Counted from the stretch's first letter, positions 25,932 through 37,200 are shown. The stretch: DNA of 64,000 nucleotides from Olivibacter jilunii (GCF_900607235.1 NZ_LR027850.1:1-64000); one strand, 5' to 3'. Notes: generated by a model not told the origin, from the sequence alone. A program made the numbers and translations.

Positions 25932-26567
25932 ATGACTGACCAACCTAACGTGCAACTAAAATACTTGTGGGATCAAGTATGCTTTTCGAATGATATTAAA
26001 TCGTTCGAACTCCTCTTTCATCAGTTGAACCGTAACCTCATCAATTTTTGTCATACCATCATCCATCATGAACATGCTGCGGAAGAAATTGTTTCTGATG
26101 TATTTGTTGCCTGCTGGAATAAACGGGCCGAATTGCAGCATGTCACAAACCCGAAAGCCTACCTCTTTATGGCAGTAAAAAACCGGGCGCTGAATCATGT
26201 GAAACAATACTCTCATTTGCAATTACAAACCAGTCTAACAGATGAAGTGATATTGGTAGACGCGAGTAATCCGAACAGCGAACTCGAAAAAAAAGAGTTC
26301 TTTATGAAAATGGATGGTATCATTGCCCGTTTACCTACACAGACCTTGCTCGTTTTTCGTTTGATTAAGGAAGATGGTATGAAATACCAGGAAGTGGCTG
26401 ATCTGTTAGATATCTCTCCAAGAACGGTGCAAACTCACATGCGTCGGGCAATTCAAAAATTACGAGAATGGCTACAAGCTTATAATAAACGGGATTACTT
26501 TGCTACAAAGAATAAGCTTTTTACATTGCTTTTTTTATTTCTTGCCTCTTGGGGTATTAGGGGTTAG
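25932..26567 (+). CDS. ECF RNA polymerase sigma factor (FecI-like)
   Basis: 211 residues. Region 2 includes HAAEEIVSDVFVACWNKR and the following KAYLFMAVKNRALN. Region 4 holds YQEVADLLDISPRTVQTHMRRAIQKL. A hydrophobic C-terminal tail (LFLFLASWGI) is present. Upstream of a FecR anti-sigma gene and an STN-bearing SusC, it should direct transcription of the uptake pair when FecR is signalled. This is the standard cell-surface signalling arrangement. Confidence 0.93.
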   Translation: MTDQPNVQLKYLWDQVCFSNDIKSFELLFHQLNRNLINFCHTIIHHEHAAEEIVSDVFVACWNKRAELQHVTNPKAYLFMAVKNRALNHVKQYSHLQLQTSLTDEVILVDASNPNSELEKKEFFMKMDGIIARLPTQTLLVFRLIKEDGMKYQEVADLLDISPRTVQTHMRRAIQKLREWLQAYNKRDYFATKNKLFTLLFLFLASWGIRG

Positions 26568-26815
26568 CTGTGAGTAGTTAAATAGTTGGGTCGTTGAATA
26601 GTTGAGTCGTTAAATAGTTGAATAGTTGAGTAGTTGAATAGTTGAGTCGTTAAGAAGTATTAAATAGTTGCAGTAGCAGAAATCCTACCTTAGACCTATA
26701 ACCTATAACATAAAACTTATAACTTTTTTTTTCTTTCTTGTACGCATTTCCTGTCAAAAAACTGTCTGTTAAAATACGGACCGATTTTTTATTTGAATCT
26801 CTTCCATTTAATTTT
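26568..26815. repeat. Low-complexity GTTGAATAGTTGAG-type repeat
   Basis: 26571-26660 is built from variants of GTTGAATAGTTGAGTCGTTA; 26690-26725 from CCTATAACATAAAACTTATA words. The same themes recur at 38292-38413 and 45098-45157. No gene seen. Confidence 0.6.
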
Positions 26816-27823
26816 ATGCTGCATCAACGATTTGAGTATTTATTAGCAAAGGAACTGAGTGATCAACTGACTGTGGAAGAAGCAGCTGAGCTTAAGGGTT
26901 TATTGGAAAGTAGCAGCGAGCTGAAGGCGGAATATCAACTGCTACATCAGTATTGGAATCGTAAGGAAACGTCTAGTGATCGCGATAAAGACTTGTTTAA
27001 TAAAGTACTGAGTAAGATAGAGTTGCCAGCTGCTCCTAAAAAGCTAATCCCGAGTTTTTTATGGCGTTTAACGGCAGCGGCAGCCGTGCTCGTTCTGGTT
27101 TCTTTAGCCTTTTGGTTCTATCAGATGGGGCGGAATCCGGATCAGGAGGTTTCTACAGCGAATCAGCAACGGACCTGGGTGTTGGAAGATGGCACGAGCG
27201 TTACCTTGAATGCGGCGAGCAGCTTAACTTATCCAAAGACTTTCGATTCGCTCACGCGCGAAGTTTACTTAGTAGGTGAAGCTTTCTTCAAAGTGGCGAA
27301 AGATGAGAAACGTCCCTTTATTGTGCGTACACACCATGCATATTTGAAAGTTTTGGGCACTTCCTTCAATCTGCGGGCTTATCCCGATGAAAATAAAACG
27401 GAAACCAGCTTGATTGAAGGGGTTGTAGAAGTGTCCTTGAAAGGTGAGGCAGAGAAAACGGTTCGTCTACAACCGTCGGAAAAGTTAACGATCTATAACC
27501 CGGTAGCCAAGGAGGCTGCTCCCTCCAAGCAGAAAATCGAACGGTCGAGCATCTCTTTTTTTCATCCAAAAGACACGCTTTCTGTGGAGACCAGTTGGCT
27601 GGATAATAAATTGGTGTTCAAGGATACGCCCTTTGAAGAGCTGGCCCGTACATTGGAAAGAAAATATGGTGTCGAAATTGAATTTCAGGGAAAGCGGGCG
27701 CCTGCCTTGCGCTTTAATGCCGTCTTTGAGAAAGAAGATATTGGCCAGATCTTAAGAGCGCTGAAAATGGCCAGTAATTTTAGCTATCAACAAGCATCGG
27801 ATAAAATAATGATATATGACTAA
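26816..27823 (+). CDS. FecR-type anti-sigma factor
   Basis: 335 residues from the ATG at 26816 (MLHQRFEYLLAKEL). The frame is open from a TTG at 26738, but that would add an untypical stretch. Cytoplasmic helical N-terminus, one membrane helix near residues 85-105 (AAAAVLVLVSLAFWFY), FecR periplasmic domain (TWVLEDGTSVTLNAASSL; GEAFFKVAKDEKRPFIV), and a C-terminal DUF4974 domain (FEELARTLERKYGVEI). It holds the upstream sigma factor until contacted by the STN domain of the SusC encoded next. Confidence 0.92.
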   Translation: MLHQRFEYLLAKELSDQLTVEEAAELKGLLESSSELKAEYQLLHQYWNRKETSSDRDKDLFNKVLSKIELPAAPKKLIPSFLWRLTAAAAVLVLVSLAFWFYQMGRNPDQEVSTANQQRTWVLEDGTSVTLNAASSLTYPKTFDSLTREVYLVGEAFFKVAKDEKRPFIVRTHHAYLKVLGTSFNLRAYPDENKTETSLIEGVVEVSLKGEAEKTVRLQPSEKLTIYNPVAKEAAPSKQKIERSSISFFHPKDTLSVETSWLDNKLVFKDTPFEELARTLERKYGVEIEFQGKRAPALRFNAVFEKEDIGQILRALKMASNFSYQQASDKIMIYD

Positions 27824-27876
27824 TTTTTAACAACCACCTAAGTATGAACGGAACGATACCCCCAACCTAAAAGTGA

Positions 27877-27895
27877 AAGCTGCCCCAGGCAGCTT
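27877..27895 (+). promoter_or_regulatory. Hairpin 1 in the fecR-susC gap
   Basis: AAGCTGCC pairs with GGCAGCTT around CCA. Part of a double-hairpin leader before susC that may attenuate or stabilise the transcript. Confidence 0.5.
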
Positions 27896-27925
27896 CCACA
27901 AGATGTACAATTAAATCAAAATCGC

Positions 27926-27952
27926 GCCAGCTTTTTGGCGAAAGCTGGCTTT
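27926..27952 (+). promoter_or_regulatory. Hairpin 2 in the fecR-susC gap, attenuator-like
   Basis: GCCAGCTTT pairs with AAAGCTGGC around TTGGCG, followed by TTT. Lies 21 bases before the susC start. Confidence 0.5.
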
Positions 27953-27972
27953 AACTTAATTCTAGTAAAAAT

Positions 27973-30900
27973 ATGATTTTTTTTTCGCACCTAAGCGGTG
28001 TTATTAGAAAGCGTATGCTTTTTCAAATCCTAATAACCATGAAACTTACTTTGATCCTGTTGCTGCTGGTGCAGCTTCAGGCATACTCAGCGGTGAAAGC
28101 GCAAAGCAGGGTATCGCTGAAGCTGAAATCGGTCAGTATTGCCGATCTGCTGAATGAACTGGAAACGAAAACGGATTTTCGTTTTGTCTTTAACCAACAG
28201 GCGATCTTCACCAAAAATGATATCAATATAACAGCCGAACAAGAGTCGGTTTTGAAAATATTGGATCGGGTGCTAGCTAAGAAGGGGATTTCTTATACCT
28301 TGTTGGAGAATAATCTGATCGTTATTAACGATCCCATGCAGCAACAAACGGTAAGCGGTGTGGTGGTAGATGAAGCGGGGAACCCGTTGCCGGGCGTGAG
28401 CGTACGTGTTAAGGGGATAAACAGGGGAGCGGTGACGGACGCTAATGGCCGTTATCAGGTCAACATAGCGAATGGTGAGGTGTTGGTGTTTTCGTATGTG
28501 GGCTATGAAACGACTGAATTGGCTTATACCGGGCAAAAGGAACTGAGAACAGGGCTGCAACTGGCAGCCGAGGGCTTAGATGAGGTAGTAGTTGTTGGCT
28601 ATGGCACGCAGAAGAAAGTGAATCTGACGGGTTCGGTTGCAACCATTAAACAAGAGGATATCAGCAGACAACCCGTTGGGCAAGCATCTCAAGCCTTGCA
28701 AGGTTTGTCGGCTGGTTTAACAGTTACCACCAGTAGCGGGCAACCGGGGCGCGACCAAGGTGCATTGCGTATACGTGGCTTGGGAACCTTAAATGATAAT
28801 AGTCCTTTGGTGTTAATCGATGGAGTCCGTTATGATAATACCATCAGCTTGAATGACATTGATGCCAACGATATTGAGTCGGTATCTGTTTTGAAAGACG
28901 CCGCCGCAGCTTCTATCTATGGCGTACGTGCAGCAAATGGGGTGATTTTGGTGACGACTAAAAGAGGAGCTGCGAACAAGCCTCAAGTTAGTTATGGTAA
29001 TTATTTTGGATGGCAAGAGGCCATTCGCACGCCGGATTTTGTAGGTGCGCAGGATTATATGCGGTTGGTGAATCTTATGTATACAAATTCCGGTGGCTCC
29101 GAACAGTTTACGCAAGACCGTATTAATGCCTATAATGATCCTAATCGGGATCCGATTGTTTATCCGGACAATAATTGGTACCGAGATGTCTTGTCGGGCT
29201 CAGGCTTTCAACAACAACATAATGTATCGCTCAGCGGGGGAAGCGAAAAAACGAAATATCGATTTTCGGGGAATTATTTTGACCAAGCCGGGTTGGTGAA
29301 AAGCATGAATTTCGATCGCCTTACCTTGCGCCTGAATACCGATTTTCAAATTTCGGATAAGCTCGACTTCAATGCAGATCTTTCTGCCCGTATTGCCAAT
29401 AGGGATGAACCGCAGGCACCTAGCGGAGATGCTGCTTGGTTTCAGTTTGGCCAGGCTTATTTAGTGACGCCGATCCAATCGAGTAAAGACGAAAATGGAA
29501 ATTGGCGGGCTTTGCGGGGCGAAAATAATATGCTGCGTCTACAGGAAGAGGGTGGTTTGTATAGTTTAAAAGACCAACTTTATACCAGTAATCTTCGGCT
29601 TAACTATCGTCCCATTGAAGGCATGACGCTAAGTGCTATTGCATCGAATAATATGCAGACGATGTATAATAGCCAACATACAAAGCAGTTTACCTATGTT
29701 AATTTGGATGCACCGATCGGTCGGAACGACATCCGTAAGATTTATACGGGATACCGCAACGAGAACTACCAGGCTTTGGCCAATTATGAAAGAACCTTCT
29801 CTAAACATTATATCAAATTACTCGGTGGAGCTTCATATTTAAATCAATATACGGACAATTTGAGTGGTATGCGACTCAATTTACCGAATGGCAACTTAAG
29901 TCAGATTGATGCCGGTGCCGCCGATGGTCAGGTAGCTACCGGTAGTGCGGAGCAATATACCTTGATCTCTTATTTCGGTAGGGTCAATTATACGTTTAAC
30001 GATAAGTATCTTTTTGAGGCAAACATTCGTCGGGATGGTTCTTCGCGCTTTTCGGATGGTGAACGCTGGGGATGGTTCCCTTCTGCTTCTGCCGGTTGGC
30101 GGATATCGCAGGAGAATTTCATGAAAAATGTTTCTTTTGTGCAGGATCTCAAGCTGAGAGCGTCGTATGGTATCTTGGGTAATGATGCACTCGGCGGTGG
30201 AGCCTTAGGAAGCAATATTGATGGTAATTATCCGTATCAATCCAACTACTTTTTAAATAGTTATCCGATAGGTGGTGTGCTTTATCAAACCGCGGGTTTG
30301 CGGAATTATCCGAACAGTGGGCTTACCTGGGAAACCACCAATATTGCCAACTTTGGATTGGACTTTACCTTGTTCAAAAAACTGAATGTTACCTTCGATT
30401 ACTTCGATAAGAGAACAAAGGACATTTTGTTCAACTTGCCCATTCCTTCGTCGGTAGGCTTGGAGCCAACGGTACAAAACGCAGTTTCTGTCAAGAATTC
30501 GGGATGGGAGCTTGCTATGAATTATCAAGACCAGTTGGGTGATGAATTTAAATACAGCATCGGTTTGAACGTTTCGGATGTGCGTAATGAGATTACGGAT
30601 CTGAAAGGGGCTGACCAAGTGACAATCAATAGCAATAATATTGCGACAGGTAATTTCGTCGGTAGGCCTATCAGTGCCTTTTACGGATATCAGGTGGCTG
30701 GCATTTACCAAACGGCTGAACAGGTCGCGCAGCATGCGGTTATTTCTCCGTCCGTTGGGCCGGGCGATTTGATCTACGAGGACCTGAATAATGATGGAGT
30801 TTTTGATATTGTGAATGACTTTACTTATTTGGGTAGCAATATTCCTCGTTATAATTACGGAATTAACTTGGGCGCGTCGTATAAGAATTTTGATTTCAGT

Positions 30901-31308
30901 GCCTTTCTACAAGGGGTAGGAAAGGTAGACGTCAATACCTTGAATATTGAGAAAGCCCGAGAAAACCTGGACGGTAATATTCGCAGTAATTGGTTAGATA
31001 GCTGGACACCGGAAAATACGGATGCGGCCTTCCCCCGGTTGATTACCTCTGCGGTAAACTATCAACCTTCGTCGTTCTGGGTTAAAAGTGGCGCCTATCT
31101 GCGGCTTAAGAATGTGTCGATTGGCTATCGGTTGCCTAAATCCATTTTAGCAAAAACATTTATCAGCAACTTGCGGATTTTCGCTACCGGCCAGAACCTG
31201 TTAACTTTTTCTTCTTTACCGAAAGATGTGGATCCGGAAGCACCGAATGATATTCGGTACTATCCGCAGGTACGAACAATCACTTTTGGTTTAAACGCAA
31301 ACTTTTAA
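27973..31308 (+). CDS. SusC-type TonB-dependent transporter with STN signalling domain
   Basis: 1111 residues. A long n-region then a hydrophobic signal ending AVKAQ (~43). STN domain at ~45-115 (VSIADLLNELETKTDFRFVF; LLENNLIVIND). Carboxypeptidase-regulatory-like domain at ~120-195, contact box DEVVVVGYGTQKK, plug with VSVLKDAAAASIYGVRAANGVI, then the barrel ending in FGLNANF. The STN domain is what a surface-signalling transducer needs to reach FecR. The gene pairs with the SusD gene 14 bases on. Substrate unknown: no degrading enzyme lies beside it. Confidence 0.95.
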   Translation: MIFFSHLSGVIRKRMLFQILITMKLTLILLLLVQLQAYSAVKAQSRVSLKLKSVSIADLLNELETKTDFRFVFNQQAIFTKNDINITAEQESVLKILDRVLAKKGISYTLLENNLIVINDPMQQQTVSGVVVDEAGNPLPGVSVRVKGINRGAVTDANGRYQVNIANGEVLVFSYVGYETTELAYTGQKELRTGLQLAAEGLDEVVVVGYGTQKKVNLTGSVATIKQEDISRQPVGQASQALQGLSAGLTVTTSSGQPGRDQGALRIRGLGTLNDNSPLVLIDGVRYDNTISLNDIDANDIESVSVLKDAAAASIYGVRAANGVILVTTKRGAANKPQVSYGNYFGWQEAIRTPDFVGAQDYMRLVNLMYTNSGGSEQFTQDRINAYNDPNRDPIVYPDNNWYRDVLSGSGFQQQHNVSLSGGSEKTKYRFSGNYFDQAGLVKSMNFDRLTLRLNTDFQISDKLDFNADLSARIANRDEPQAPSGDAAWFQFGQAYLVTPIQSSKDENGNWRALRGENNMLRLQEEGGLYSLKDQLYTSNLRLNYRPIEGMTLSAIASNNMQTMYNSQHTKQFTYVNLDAPIGRNDIRKIYTGYRNENYQALANYERTFSKHYIKLLGGASYLNQYTDNLSGMRLNLPNGNLSQIDAGAADGQVATGSAEQYTLISYFGRVNYTFNDKYLFEANIRRDGSSRFSDGERWGWFPSASAGWRISQENFMKNVSFVQDLKLRASYGILGNDALGGGALGSNIDGNYPYQSNYFLNSYPIGGVLYQTAGLRNYPNSGLTWETTNIANFGLDFTLFKKLNVTFDYFDKRTKDILFNLPIPSSVGLEPTVQNAVSVKNSGWELAMNYQDQLGDEFKYSIGLNVSDVRNEITDLKGADQVTINSNNIATGNFVGRPISAFYGYQVAGIYQTAEQVAQHAVISPSVGPGDLIYEDLNNDGVFDIVNDFTYLGSNIPRYNYGINLGASYKNFDFSAFLQGVGKVDVNTLNIEKARENLDGNIRSNWLDSWTPENTDAAFPRLITSAVNYQPSSFWVKSGAYLRLKNVSIGYRLPKSILAKTFISNLRIFATGQNLLTFSSLPKDVDPEAPNDIRYYPQVRTITFGLNANF

Positions 31309-31322
31309 TATCCAGCAATAAC

Positions 31323-32903
31323 ATGATACATAAAAGCTATATAAAAATACTGACAGCGGCCATTTTGTTTTGCATGGCCGGCTGTTCGAAAGACTTGGAC
31401 AGACAGCCCCTGGATAACCTGGGGAATACAACCTATTGGTCGTCACAAGAAGACGCGGAACGCGCGGTAACCGAAATTTATCGCTATTTAGGTTCGAACG
31501 AACGTTTTTTTATTTCTTGTGCCACTGATGACAGTTACTCGTGGAGTAATTGGCCGGTGGATATTCAGTTTGTTGCCAATGGCAGCGCCACGCCGGGTAC
31601 CGGTACCTTCGGCAATTTCTGGAAAAATCTGTATCAACAGGTGGCCCGGGCTAATGATGTGACCGACAATATTGACCGTGTACCGAATCTCGATCCGGCC
31701 ATCAAGGCACGTCTGCTGGGCGAAGCAAGATTTTTACGAGCCTACGCGTATCAACAGCTGACGGGTTTATTTGGAGATGTACCCTTGATAACCCACATCC
31801 AAGCACCGGAGGAGTTTGATATCGAAAAAACACCGAAGGCTGAAGTTGTTCAATTTATATTGGATGAACTCAGTGCTATTAGTAATGATTTACCGGAAAC
31901 TTATGCAGCGAGCGAGTACGGACGGATTACCAAGGGCGCGGCATTGGCCTTAAAAGCACGGGTGGAGCTTTATAACGAACGTTGGCAGGAGGCGGCTGAA
32001 ACGGCCAAGCAGGTGATGGATTTAAGTGTCTATCAAATCGACAATAATTACCTAAGTTTGTTTAACGGTGATAATAAGCAAAGTAGAGAAATTATTGTCT
32101 CTGCACAGTACCTACCCAATGTGTACCCTAACCCCAATGCCACTTGGATCGGTGCACCTAGTCTTGCCGGCTGGGGGCAGATTGTGCCGTTAAAATCACT
32201 GGTAGATGCTTATGAGTGTGTGGATGGGTTGCCGATTGATGAATCACCCTTGTATGATGCCAACCGTCCTTTTGCAAATCGCGATCCTCGTTTAACGTTA
32301 ACCATTGTGGTCCCCGGTACACAGGTTAACAATACGGTAATTGATATTACCAAACGGGGATCGCCGGACGCACTCGGACAGTCCAATGCTTCTTTCTCAG
32401 GCTACTACTATAAAAAATACGTGCCTACCACCATCAGTGGGGGATGGGAAACAAGCTCAGCGGCAGACGTCATGATCTTGCGCTATGCGGAAGTGCTGCT
32501 AACCTATGCGGAAGCAAAAATCGAAAGCGGCCAGATCGATCAATCGGTTTATGACGCAATTAACCAGGTAAGGCAACGGAATGGCGTTAACATGCCAGCG
32601 GCTACAACCGCTACGCATCCCGATCAAAACGCGTTAAGGGAGCTTGTTAGGAGGGAACGCCATGTAGAATTCCCTGTCGAGGATAACCGGCTATTTGACA
32701 TTCGCAGGTGGCGGATTGCGGAGCAAGTTATGCCAGGTAGGGCTTTAGGAATCTTCAATAACTTCGATAGCAGTCGCAGTGATTATAATAATTATGTGTT
32801 GGTCGAAACAAGAAATTTCAACCCTTCCCGAGATTATTTATGGCCTATTCCAGCTAACGAAATTTCGTTGAATAGTGGCATCACGCAAAATCCGGGGTGG
32901 TAG
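31323..32903 (+). CDS. SusD/RagB-type surface lipoprotein
   Basis: 526 residues. Lipid cysteine at residue 21 (MAGCSKD). N-terminal SusD-like part (LGNTTYWSSQEDAERAVTEIYRYL), TPR helices (EARFLRAYAYQQLTGLFGDVPL), and the C-terminal block RRERHVEFPVEDNRLFDIRRWR ending in LNSGITQNPGW. It caps the preceding SusC. The stop is followed by a symmetric hairpin that separates it from a convergent gene. Confidence 0.95.
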   Translation: MIHKSYIKILTAAILFCMAGCSKDLDRQPLDNLGNTTYWSSQEDAERAVTEIYRYLGSNERFFISCATDDSYSWSNWPVDIQFVANGSATPGTGTFGNFWKNLYQQVARANDVTDNIDRVPNLDPAIKARLLGEARFLRAYAYQQLTGLFGDVPLITHIQAPEEFDIEKTPKAEVVQFILDELSAISNDLPETYAASEYGRITKGAALALKARVELYNERWQEAAETAKQVMDLSVYQIDNNYLSLFNGDNKQSREIIVSAQYLPNVYPNPNATWIGAPSLAGWGQIVPLKSLVDAYECVDGLPIDESPLYDANRPFANRDPRLTLTIVVPGTQVNNTVIDITKRGSPDALGQSNASFSGYYYKKYVPTTISGGWETSSAADVMILRYAEVLLTYAEAKIESGQIDQSVYDAINQVRQRNGVNMPAATTATHPDQNALRELVRRERHVEFPVEDNRLFDIRRWRIAEQVMPGRALGIFNNFDSSRSDYNNYVLVETRNFNPSRDYLWPIPANEISLNSGITQNPGW

Positions 32904-32927
32904 TTAATTGCTATAAATTAATGTTTT

Positions 32928-32955
32928 TGGTGGGGTGTCTAGTAATGCCCCACCA
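32928..32955. terminator. Hairpin between convergent genes
   Basis: TGGTGGGG pairs with CCCCACCA across a 12-base loop. T-runs are weak on both sides, so termination is likely but not certain. Confidence 0.55.
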
Positions 32956-32969
32956 GTTTAACTTGAGCG

Positions 32970-33971
32970 CTAAAATTCTTGTCTTACCGTTTCTGCCCAA
33001 ACTGAATCAGCAGTGATTATAGTAAATTCACCACCTTGCGAAGCATAGCCCCCACCGGTAAGGATTACCTTAACATTGGGCTTTATCGTCACATCACCCA
33101 GGTCAGGTTCGGTGATGTCCCCCGAACGACTGGCTGGTATCTCCATTACCGGATCGCAATTAAATTGCCCACTTCTGTTTGGCAATATAAAACCGCGATA
33201 AACAACATCAACGGGACGCCCAAATTCAAGTTCTCCGGAAATTTTCGGCAATAAATAGCCAGGGTAGTTCATTCCATCAGCTGGAAATTCACTATACAGA
33301 TATTGATAGCTGCCATTCGGATCAAAGGGAAAGCGACTTACGGAGTTTGCGAAAATATAAGGGAGACCAGCTTGGACATTCCTTATTGGATAGGTCCTAT
33401 ACCTGACTTCCAGACTGCCCACTATTCGCTCTAAATTAATCATGTTTGTGTTTACATCCGTTTCGTTCACAGTGAATTTATATTCTTTATAAAAAACATC
33501 TTCGATTTCCTGCTTGGGCTGTAAGTAAGCTGTTGCATACTTCGTAGTATCTCCATAGGTCAGTCCTCCCATTGATCCAACAACAATCATCGTATAGCTG
33601 CCTGCCTCCAGCTCGAAATAACGTTCATTGTATTTGCCTGTTAATGAGTATTCATTTGGGCTGATTAATCGCTCAACTAATTCACCTTGGCTATTATAAA
33701 TAAAAAAATCTAACCGTCGGATATAGTTTTCAATCGCGTCGTCGAGCTCAGGGTTATCGGAAGCAGCCGCTACTTTGTTTTTTTTTGTTGATGCAACCTT
33801 TGGTGGTAATGGTTCTTCCTCTTGTGTGAAAGCCGTTACTTTAAACGATATTTCGTACTTTTTACCCTCTGCTTCAGGCAAGACCTCGTCTCTTCCTGAA
33901 TTTTTTTCACAGCTGCTCCAAAGAACTATTAAGGACAGCGTGACTAAAAATAGTAGACTTTTTTTGTTCAT
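32970..33971 (-). CDS. Surface lipoprotein, possibly fimbrial anchor (Mfa2/FimB-like)
   Basis: 333 residues. Lipoprotein signal with lipid cysteine C21 (LWSSC). The mature protein has YIRRLDFFIYNSQGELVERL, a pattern seen in fimbrillin-associated Mfa1/Mfa2 proteins, then LEAGSYTMIVVGS and beta-rich sequence. No fimbrillin gene lies beside it. A solitary anchor or an unrelated surface lipoprotein are both possible; the family call is from memory of the pattern. Confidence 0.55.
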   Translation of the reverse strand: MNKKSLLFLVTLSLIVLWSSCEKNSGRDEVLPEAEGKKYEISFKVTAFTQEEEPLPPKVASTKKNKVAAASDNPELDDAIENYIRRLDFFIYNSQGELVERLISPNEYSLTGKYNERYFELEAGSYTMIVVGSMGGLTYGDTTKYATAYLQPKQEIEDVFYKEYKFTVNETDVNTNMINLERIVGSLEVRYRTYPIRNVQAGLPYIFANSVSRFPFDPNGSYQYLYSEFPADGMNYPGYLLPKISGELEFGRPVDVVYRGFILPNRSGQFNCDPVMEIPASRSGDITEPDLGDVTIKPNVKVILTGGGYASQGGEFTIITADSVWAETVRQEF

Positions 33972-34180
33972 AATTTTTGTTTTAGTTTCTTCTGCAATTT
34001 AATTATAGCTAAAGTTGTTTTGGTGAACAATTATATATGCATAATTGGTTATTAATGGGAAATTTAATTGCTGTTGTAAGTTATACGCAATAAGTATGGG
34101 TGCCTGCTACTGCTCCTGTAATCATTTGCGCTGATATCTGAAAGCTGACTGCTGATAGCTAATAGCTAACCGTAATATGC

Positions 34181-34188
34181 TATCTTTG
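34181..34188 (+). promoter_or_regulatory. -7 box of the HTCS gene
   Basis: TATCTTTG fits TAnnTTTG. It overlaps the first codons of the longer possible frame (ATG at 34177), which argues that translation starts at 34237. Confidence 0.5.
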
Positions 34189-34236
34189 CTTTACGTAGTC
34201 GCTACGTTTGCTAAAATAAACCTAATTGTTTCGTTT

Positions 34237-37200
34237 ATGAGGTTGTTGATCTTCCTATTCTTCTTCTTACTGCCGTGGACCGGTTTTGCCGTTTCTCTTT
34301 CGGATTATCGATTTCATGCCATGCCGGAGACTTCTTACTACGGAGGTATCCATAGCATTACCAAAGACAGTATAGGTAGAATATGGTTTAGCGGATATGA
34401 CGCCTTGTTTGTATATAATGGTCATTCTTTTATACAGATGAATGACCTCGTTACAAGCTATTCGCCTGGCGAATACTGGAACTACGGGCAAGTAATTACC
34501 GATCAGGCTAAAAGATTATACGTGGCTACAAACCACGGACTGCTACGCTTCAATTACCGAAGCCAACGGTTTGACCGCATATTGGAAGGTAATATCGGTA
34601 CCTTGCTGGTTGCTGAAGATGGGATGATCTGGTTGGTCAGAAATAATAAAATCGAATCGTTCCATCCGGATCGTTTAGCTGAAATAACCGAATATCCGCT
34701 CGTATCAAAGCTCGCCATATCGGCTTTAATAAACACCGAAAATAACACCTATGTTGCTTCAAAAGGAAAAGTGTACCGGGTAAATAAAGAGACTAAACGA
34801 TACCATTTATTTGCTGATCTGGGAAACACAGAGTATGTAATAAGGGATTTAATCGTGCATCAGGGGCAGACGTATATACTGACGCATAGCCACGGATTAT
34901 TTGAGTGCGACCGGGAAGGGAAGGTAAAAAAACAGTACACACTCGCTCTCGGTGACGGAAAGTCAGCCACAACTAAGAGCCTTTACTTGGATGCATCAAA
35001 TATTGTATGGGTCGCCACGCAATCCGGTCTCTTCTTGGTAGACCCGCTTAAAAAAGAGACACGTTTGCTTCGATCCAACTTGCATTATCCGCACTCGCTT
35101 CCAAATAATTCGGTTTGGTCTATTTATCCGGATCCGGATGGGGGTATATGGATCGGTATGTATGGAGGGAAATTGGCTTACATGACTTTTTTCGATAATG
35201 ATCTCAATTATTTCAAACCGACTTTAGGAGGTTTAAATCATCCGATCGTCAGCTGCTTTGAAGAAGATACGCAGGGTAATTTATGGATCGGTACAGAAGG
35301 TGGGGGCGTAAATTACTGGAATAGAAAAACAGACCATTTTTCATATTACACGCAGGAAAATAAAAGTGGTATACGATCGAATATGATTAAAAGCCTGCAC
35401 TACGACAAAAATAGTATGAGCTTGCAAAGCTCAGCATTTAACGGGGGAGTGGCCCATTTTGATGAGCACCGACATCGTTTTGTGGAATTGCCGATTAATC
35501 ATCCGATAAGCTCACAACCTCTTAATGTCTACGATTTCGCCATGGAAGCTGATTCGGGTATTTGGATGACGGATCCGGATGCGGAATTGATATACAAGAA
35601 TACAAAAAATGGAAAGATAGAAGTCGTCTCGCTCGTTGATGCCAAGGGGAAGGCGATGCGATTGCGGATTGAAACTCTTTTTCGGGATAAAGGTGATCAG
35701 CTATGGCTCATAACACATAGCGGATTGTATATTGTACATGTTCGCACCAGACGCATTTTAAAACACTACTATATAGCTAACGCACCTTATGCTGTAAATA
35801 ATCTTTGTTCTTATGCCGTTACATCAGATTCGGTTATTTGGCTTGGAACACGTGGGGGAGGGGTTAACCGGTTGGACAGCAACGGAAGCTATGTCAATTT
35901 TGGCGAAAAGGAAGGCTTATCGGCAAAAACCGTTTTTGGCATACTGGAAGATAGCGATTCAAAGGATGTCTGGTTCGGTACCAATGACGGATTATACTGT
36001 TATGAAGACGGTAACAAACGGATTAGCAAATTTCCGGTTGATATTACAAATCTTTGCGGTACATTTTATGCACGTTCGTGTTTTAAAACCTCGACAGGCG
36101 AAATGTTATTTGGTGGAACCAATGGGTTCATTATGTTTACACCCCGCAAGATCACACGAAATAACCAAAAACCGAAAGTCTTTTTTACCGATCTATTGAT
36201 TAATAACAAAAAGGCAGTTCCGGGAGACAAAAATGCACTGCTAAAGCAAGACATTGCTACCCTTTCTTATGCAGATGATAGGGACAACAAAATCGTGCTT
36301 TCTCATAAACAGTCGAATATAGAAATACGGGTTTCCACTAATAGTTACCTGCAAGCCGAAAAAAACCGATATGCTTATCGGATGTTGGGTCTTTCGGATA
36401 AATGGTTCACGCTCGCCCGAGGTCAGAAGTCGGTTCAATTTTTTAATTTACCTTCGGGAAGCTATATTTTCCAAATAAAAGCTGCCAATAACGACGGTTT
36501 ATGGGGCGATGATGTGGCTGTTTTGTATTTCCGGATAAAGCCGTCTCCATTTTTGTCTGTCTGGGCGTACATCGCCTATATGTTACTCGTACTATTCATT
36601 ATCTATTTTATCTGGAGGTATTTCACCAATAAAAAGATATTCGAGCATCGGCTTGAAATGGAGCAACTCAAAGAACAAAATATGAAAGAACTGACGCAGG
36701 CGCGGATTAATTTCTTTACCCATATTTCGCATGATCTGAAAACACCGCTCACCTTAGTAGTCGACCCCTTGAAACAATTGAAAGAAACCTTACAAGAAAA
36801 TCGATCTGCGGCGACTTATGTACAGCTTATCGAAAAGAACGTAAATCGCATTCAACGAATGATCAGCCAATTGCTCCAGTTCAGAGAAATAGAAAGTCAA
36901 AAAATTACGGTTAATCAGCAACTGGGCGATATTATCCGGTACATTGGCGATATTTTCTCGTTGTTCGAACTTTATGCCAATAAAAAGGGAATCGAAACAG
37001 ATTTGAAATCCGAAATGGAGAGTTTCTATACGAAATTTGACTACGATGTAATCGAAAAGATATTCACTAATTTATTCTCTAACGCTATAAAATACACAAC
37101 CGAAAATGGCTTTGTTGGTGTAAAAATAAAGAGAGCGGGACGGGAAGAACTTGCAGCGTACGGACTAACTCCGCCATTGCACGGCGATTATATTTCAGTT

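Noticed and set aside
26738-26815. TTG start extending the FecR protein by 26 residues
   Set aside because: The added stretch is not typical of FecR N-termini and lies in A/T-rich leader; the ATG at 26816 fits.
34177-34236. Upstream start for the HTCS gene
   Set aside because: A TATCTTTG -7 box overlaps it, and the ATG at 34237 gives a proper signal peptide.
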